Below, piece after piece: positions 62,502 through 64,000 of a stretch of 64,000 bases of DNA. The DNA comes from Prolixibacteraceae bacterium (GTDB taxonomy: Bacteria; Bacteroidota; Bacteroidia; Bacteroidales; Prolixibacteraceae). The notes beneath the pieces are model-generated. The model made no database searches and was not told the origin of the DNA. It saw only the letters and a list, made by a program, of their open reading frames with translations. Numbering within the stretch: position 1 is the stretch's first letter; every line of letters starts with the position of its first letter. Where the stretch lies: NCBI GenBank assembly GCA_019856515.1, contig CP082230.1, positions 3,534,001 to 3,598,000 of the forward strand, written 5' to 3'. Both the position numbers and the translations under genes were made by a program.

Positions 62502-64000
62502 ATGAAGATATTATGGGTGGATGATGAGATCGAGATGTTGAAGCCTCACATCATCTTTTTGACGACAAAAGGATATGAGGTAGAGGTTGCAACCAATGGT
62601 TATGATGCAATTGATATGATCAAAGAGCAACGTTTCGATATTGTCTTTTTAGATGAACATATGCCAGGAATAACAGGTTTGCAAACACTTCCTTTAATCA
62701 AAGAGCAAGATGCTTCAATTCCTGTGGTTATGGTTACAAAAAGTGAAGAGGAGAATGTGATGGAAGAGGCTTTGGGCTCGAAGATCGCAGACTATCTAAT
62801 AAAGCCTGTTCGTCCATCTCAAATGCTACTCTGTTTGAAGAAAGTCTTAGAGAACCAACGTTTAGTTTCAGAGAAGGTGACAACAGACTATCGACAATCT
62901 TTTATGGGTTTGTCTGATCAGATTAATGCATGTGTCGATATTGAGGATTGGAAACGTTTGTTTGTAAAACTTGAAAAGTGGGAAGTAGAGCTTGCTGATG
63001 GTGGAGATAGTACGATGGATGAAGTGCTTGCGATGCAGAAGAAAGATGCCAACCAGGCCTTCTTTAAGTTTGTCCAAAATAACTACCAGGATTGGCATAA
63101 TGGAGGAATCCATAATTTCTCGTTAAACTCTGTCAATGCGATATCAAAAGGTGTGTTTCCTCTTCTAGATCAATCTAAGAAAGTGTTTATGTTAGTGATT
63201 GATAACTTAAGGTTTGATCACTGGTTGGCATTAAAAGATTTGATTCAGATGTACTACTCAGTGGTTCGAGAAGATGTTTGCTGTAGTATTCTTCCTACTG
63301 CAACCATGTATGCACGTAATAGTTTGTTCGCGGGATTGACACCTAATCAGATTGCTACAATGCATCCTGATTGTTGGGTGGGAGAGGATGAAGAGGGGTT
63401 TAAAAACCTCCATGAAGAGACATTGCTTCTTCGTCAATTTGAACGTTATAAACGAACAGAAGGTGTTCAGTTTGTTAAAGCCTCTAATGCTTTAACAGGA
63501 GGGAAGGTGATGGAACACTATTCTAAGATTAAACAAGCCGATTTCTCCGTTTTAGTTATCAATTTTATTGATATGATCTCTCATGCAAGGACCGATATGG
63601 AGATGATTAAAGAGCTTGCAAGTGATGAAGCCGCTTTTAGATCTTTGGCAAAGAGCTGGTTTGAACATTCACAGCTTCGAGAGCTTTTGGAGAAATTATC
63701 TGAAGATGATATTCATGTTGTTTTAACTTCGGATCATGGTACTTCAAGGGTGAAAAACCCTGTTAAGATTCAAGGAGAGAAGAATACCAATACGAATCTT
63801 AGATATAAATTAGGTCGGAATTTAAAATATCCTTCAAAGAATGTCTATGAGGTAAATAGACCAAATGATATTGGGTTACCTCATCCACAGGTGTCAACGA
63901 AATATATATTCGGAAGACCATATGACTATTTTGTGTATAAGAATAATTTTAGTCAGTTTTCTGCTACTTATCATGATACATTCCAACATGGAGGGATCTC
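62502..64000 (+). CDS. porX: T9SS response regulator PorX, receiver plus PglZ domain (3' end outside window)
   Basis: 499 codons are visible with no stop; family length is about 515-520, so about 18 residues are missing. ATG 62502. Receiver domain (about residues 1-120): WVDDEIE, IVFLDEHMP with phospho-acceptor Asp about 52, VVMVTKS and DYLIKPVRP. The PglZ alkaline-phosphatase-type domain follows: MLVIDNLRFDHW, TATMYARNSLF with the likely Thr nucleophile, VINFIDMISHAR, LTSDHGTSRV and the terminal His-bearing FQHGGI. PorX with PorY controls T9SS gene expression; structural work has shown zinc-dependent phosphatase activity on oligonucleotides. Downstream of porW by 72 bases. Confidence 0.93.
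   Translation, partial: MKILWVDDEIEMLKPHIIFLTTKGYEVEVATNGYDAIDMIKEQRFDIVFLDEHMPGITGLQTLPLIKEQDASIPVVMVTKSEEENVMEEALGSKIADYLIKPVRPSQMLLCLKKVLENQRLVSEKVTTDYRQSFMGLSDQINACVDIEDWKRLFVKLEKWEVELADGGDSTMDEVLAMQKKDANQAFFKFVQNNYQDWHNGGIHNFSLNSVNAISKGVFPLLDQSKKVFMLVIDNLRFDHWLALKDLIQMYYSVVREDVCCSILPTATMYARNSLFAGLTPNQIATMHPDCWVGEDEEGFKNLHEETLLLRQFERYKRTEGVQFVKASNALTGGKVMEHYSKIKQADFSVLVINFIDMISHARTDMEMIKELASDEAAFRSLAKSWFEHSQLRELLEKLSEDDIHVVLTSDHGTSRVKNPVKIQGEKNTNTNLRYKLGRNLKYPSKNVYEVNRPNDIGLPHPQVSTKYIFGRPYDYFVYKNNFSQFSATYHDTFQHGGI

Overview
The window looks like a chromosome segment of a low-GC member of the Bacteroidota, probably near Marinilabiliales/Prolixibacteraceae (inference). The pointers are Bacteroidota-specific families (DUF3098, DUF4834, DUF5723, YfhO, PorW/SprE and PorX), a type IX secretion C-terminal sorting domain, the ftsX-DUF3098-uppP-truB-queA gene order, and repeated promoter -7 boxes of the Bacteroidota form TAnnTTTG close to gene starts.

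Layout. 1-14150 is housekeeping: a partial histidinol-phosphatase, an OmpA-type lipoprotein, dxs with a histidine kinase, DUF177-rpmF, a bactofilin, a Na/Pi symporter, an RND exporter with a polyprenyl synthase, and a MalY-type aminotransferase with comB. 14151-20228 is an accessory island. It holds an 11-bp-periodic palindromic repeat, decayed gene relics, two paralogous beta-barrel genes and two nested insertion sequences (an IS4-like element inside an IS1380-like one). 20229-34807 has a U32 protein, FMN-riboswitch-controlled ribB, an unknown OB-fold protein, a probable operon of secreted and envelope proteins (25348-32726) and glyS. 34951-41848 is the minus-strand yfhO-ftsX-DUF3098-uppP-truB-queA operon plus a small lipoprotein. 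42060-46046 is a surface-polysaccharide group (flippase, CDP-glycerol-type transferase, GT4). 46047-47131 is a repeat-rich gap with a 66-bp tandem repeat and a second copy of the 11-bp-periodic element. 47132-53081 has a His-rich TonB receptor with a His/Cys-rich partner, and a GH92 mannosidase. 53717-54132 carries four tandem tRNA-Asn(GTT) genes. 54272-58681 is adenosine-kinase-like pfkB, a class C group II intron inserted after its terminator, and cysS. 58902-64000 holds porW/sprE and porX.

Connected functions. PorW and PorX belong to the type IX secretion system (T9SS); the endonuclease/phosphatase protein at 25348 carries a T9SS-type sorting tail and is a likely client. The TonB receptor, its partner, the OmpA lipoprotein, the DUF5723 protein and the beta-barrel paralogues are envelope functions.

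The most unusual signal is the pair of 11-bp-periodic palindromic arrays (14361-14591 and 46759-46956). They share a core in opposite orientation, and their arms differ by whole 11-bp units. I do not recognise them as a described family.
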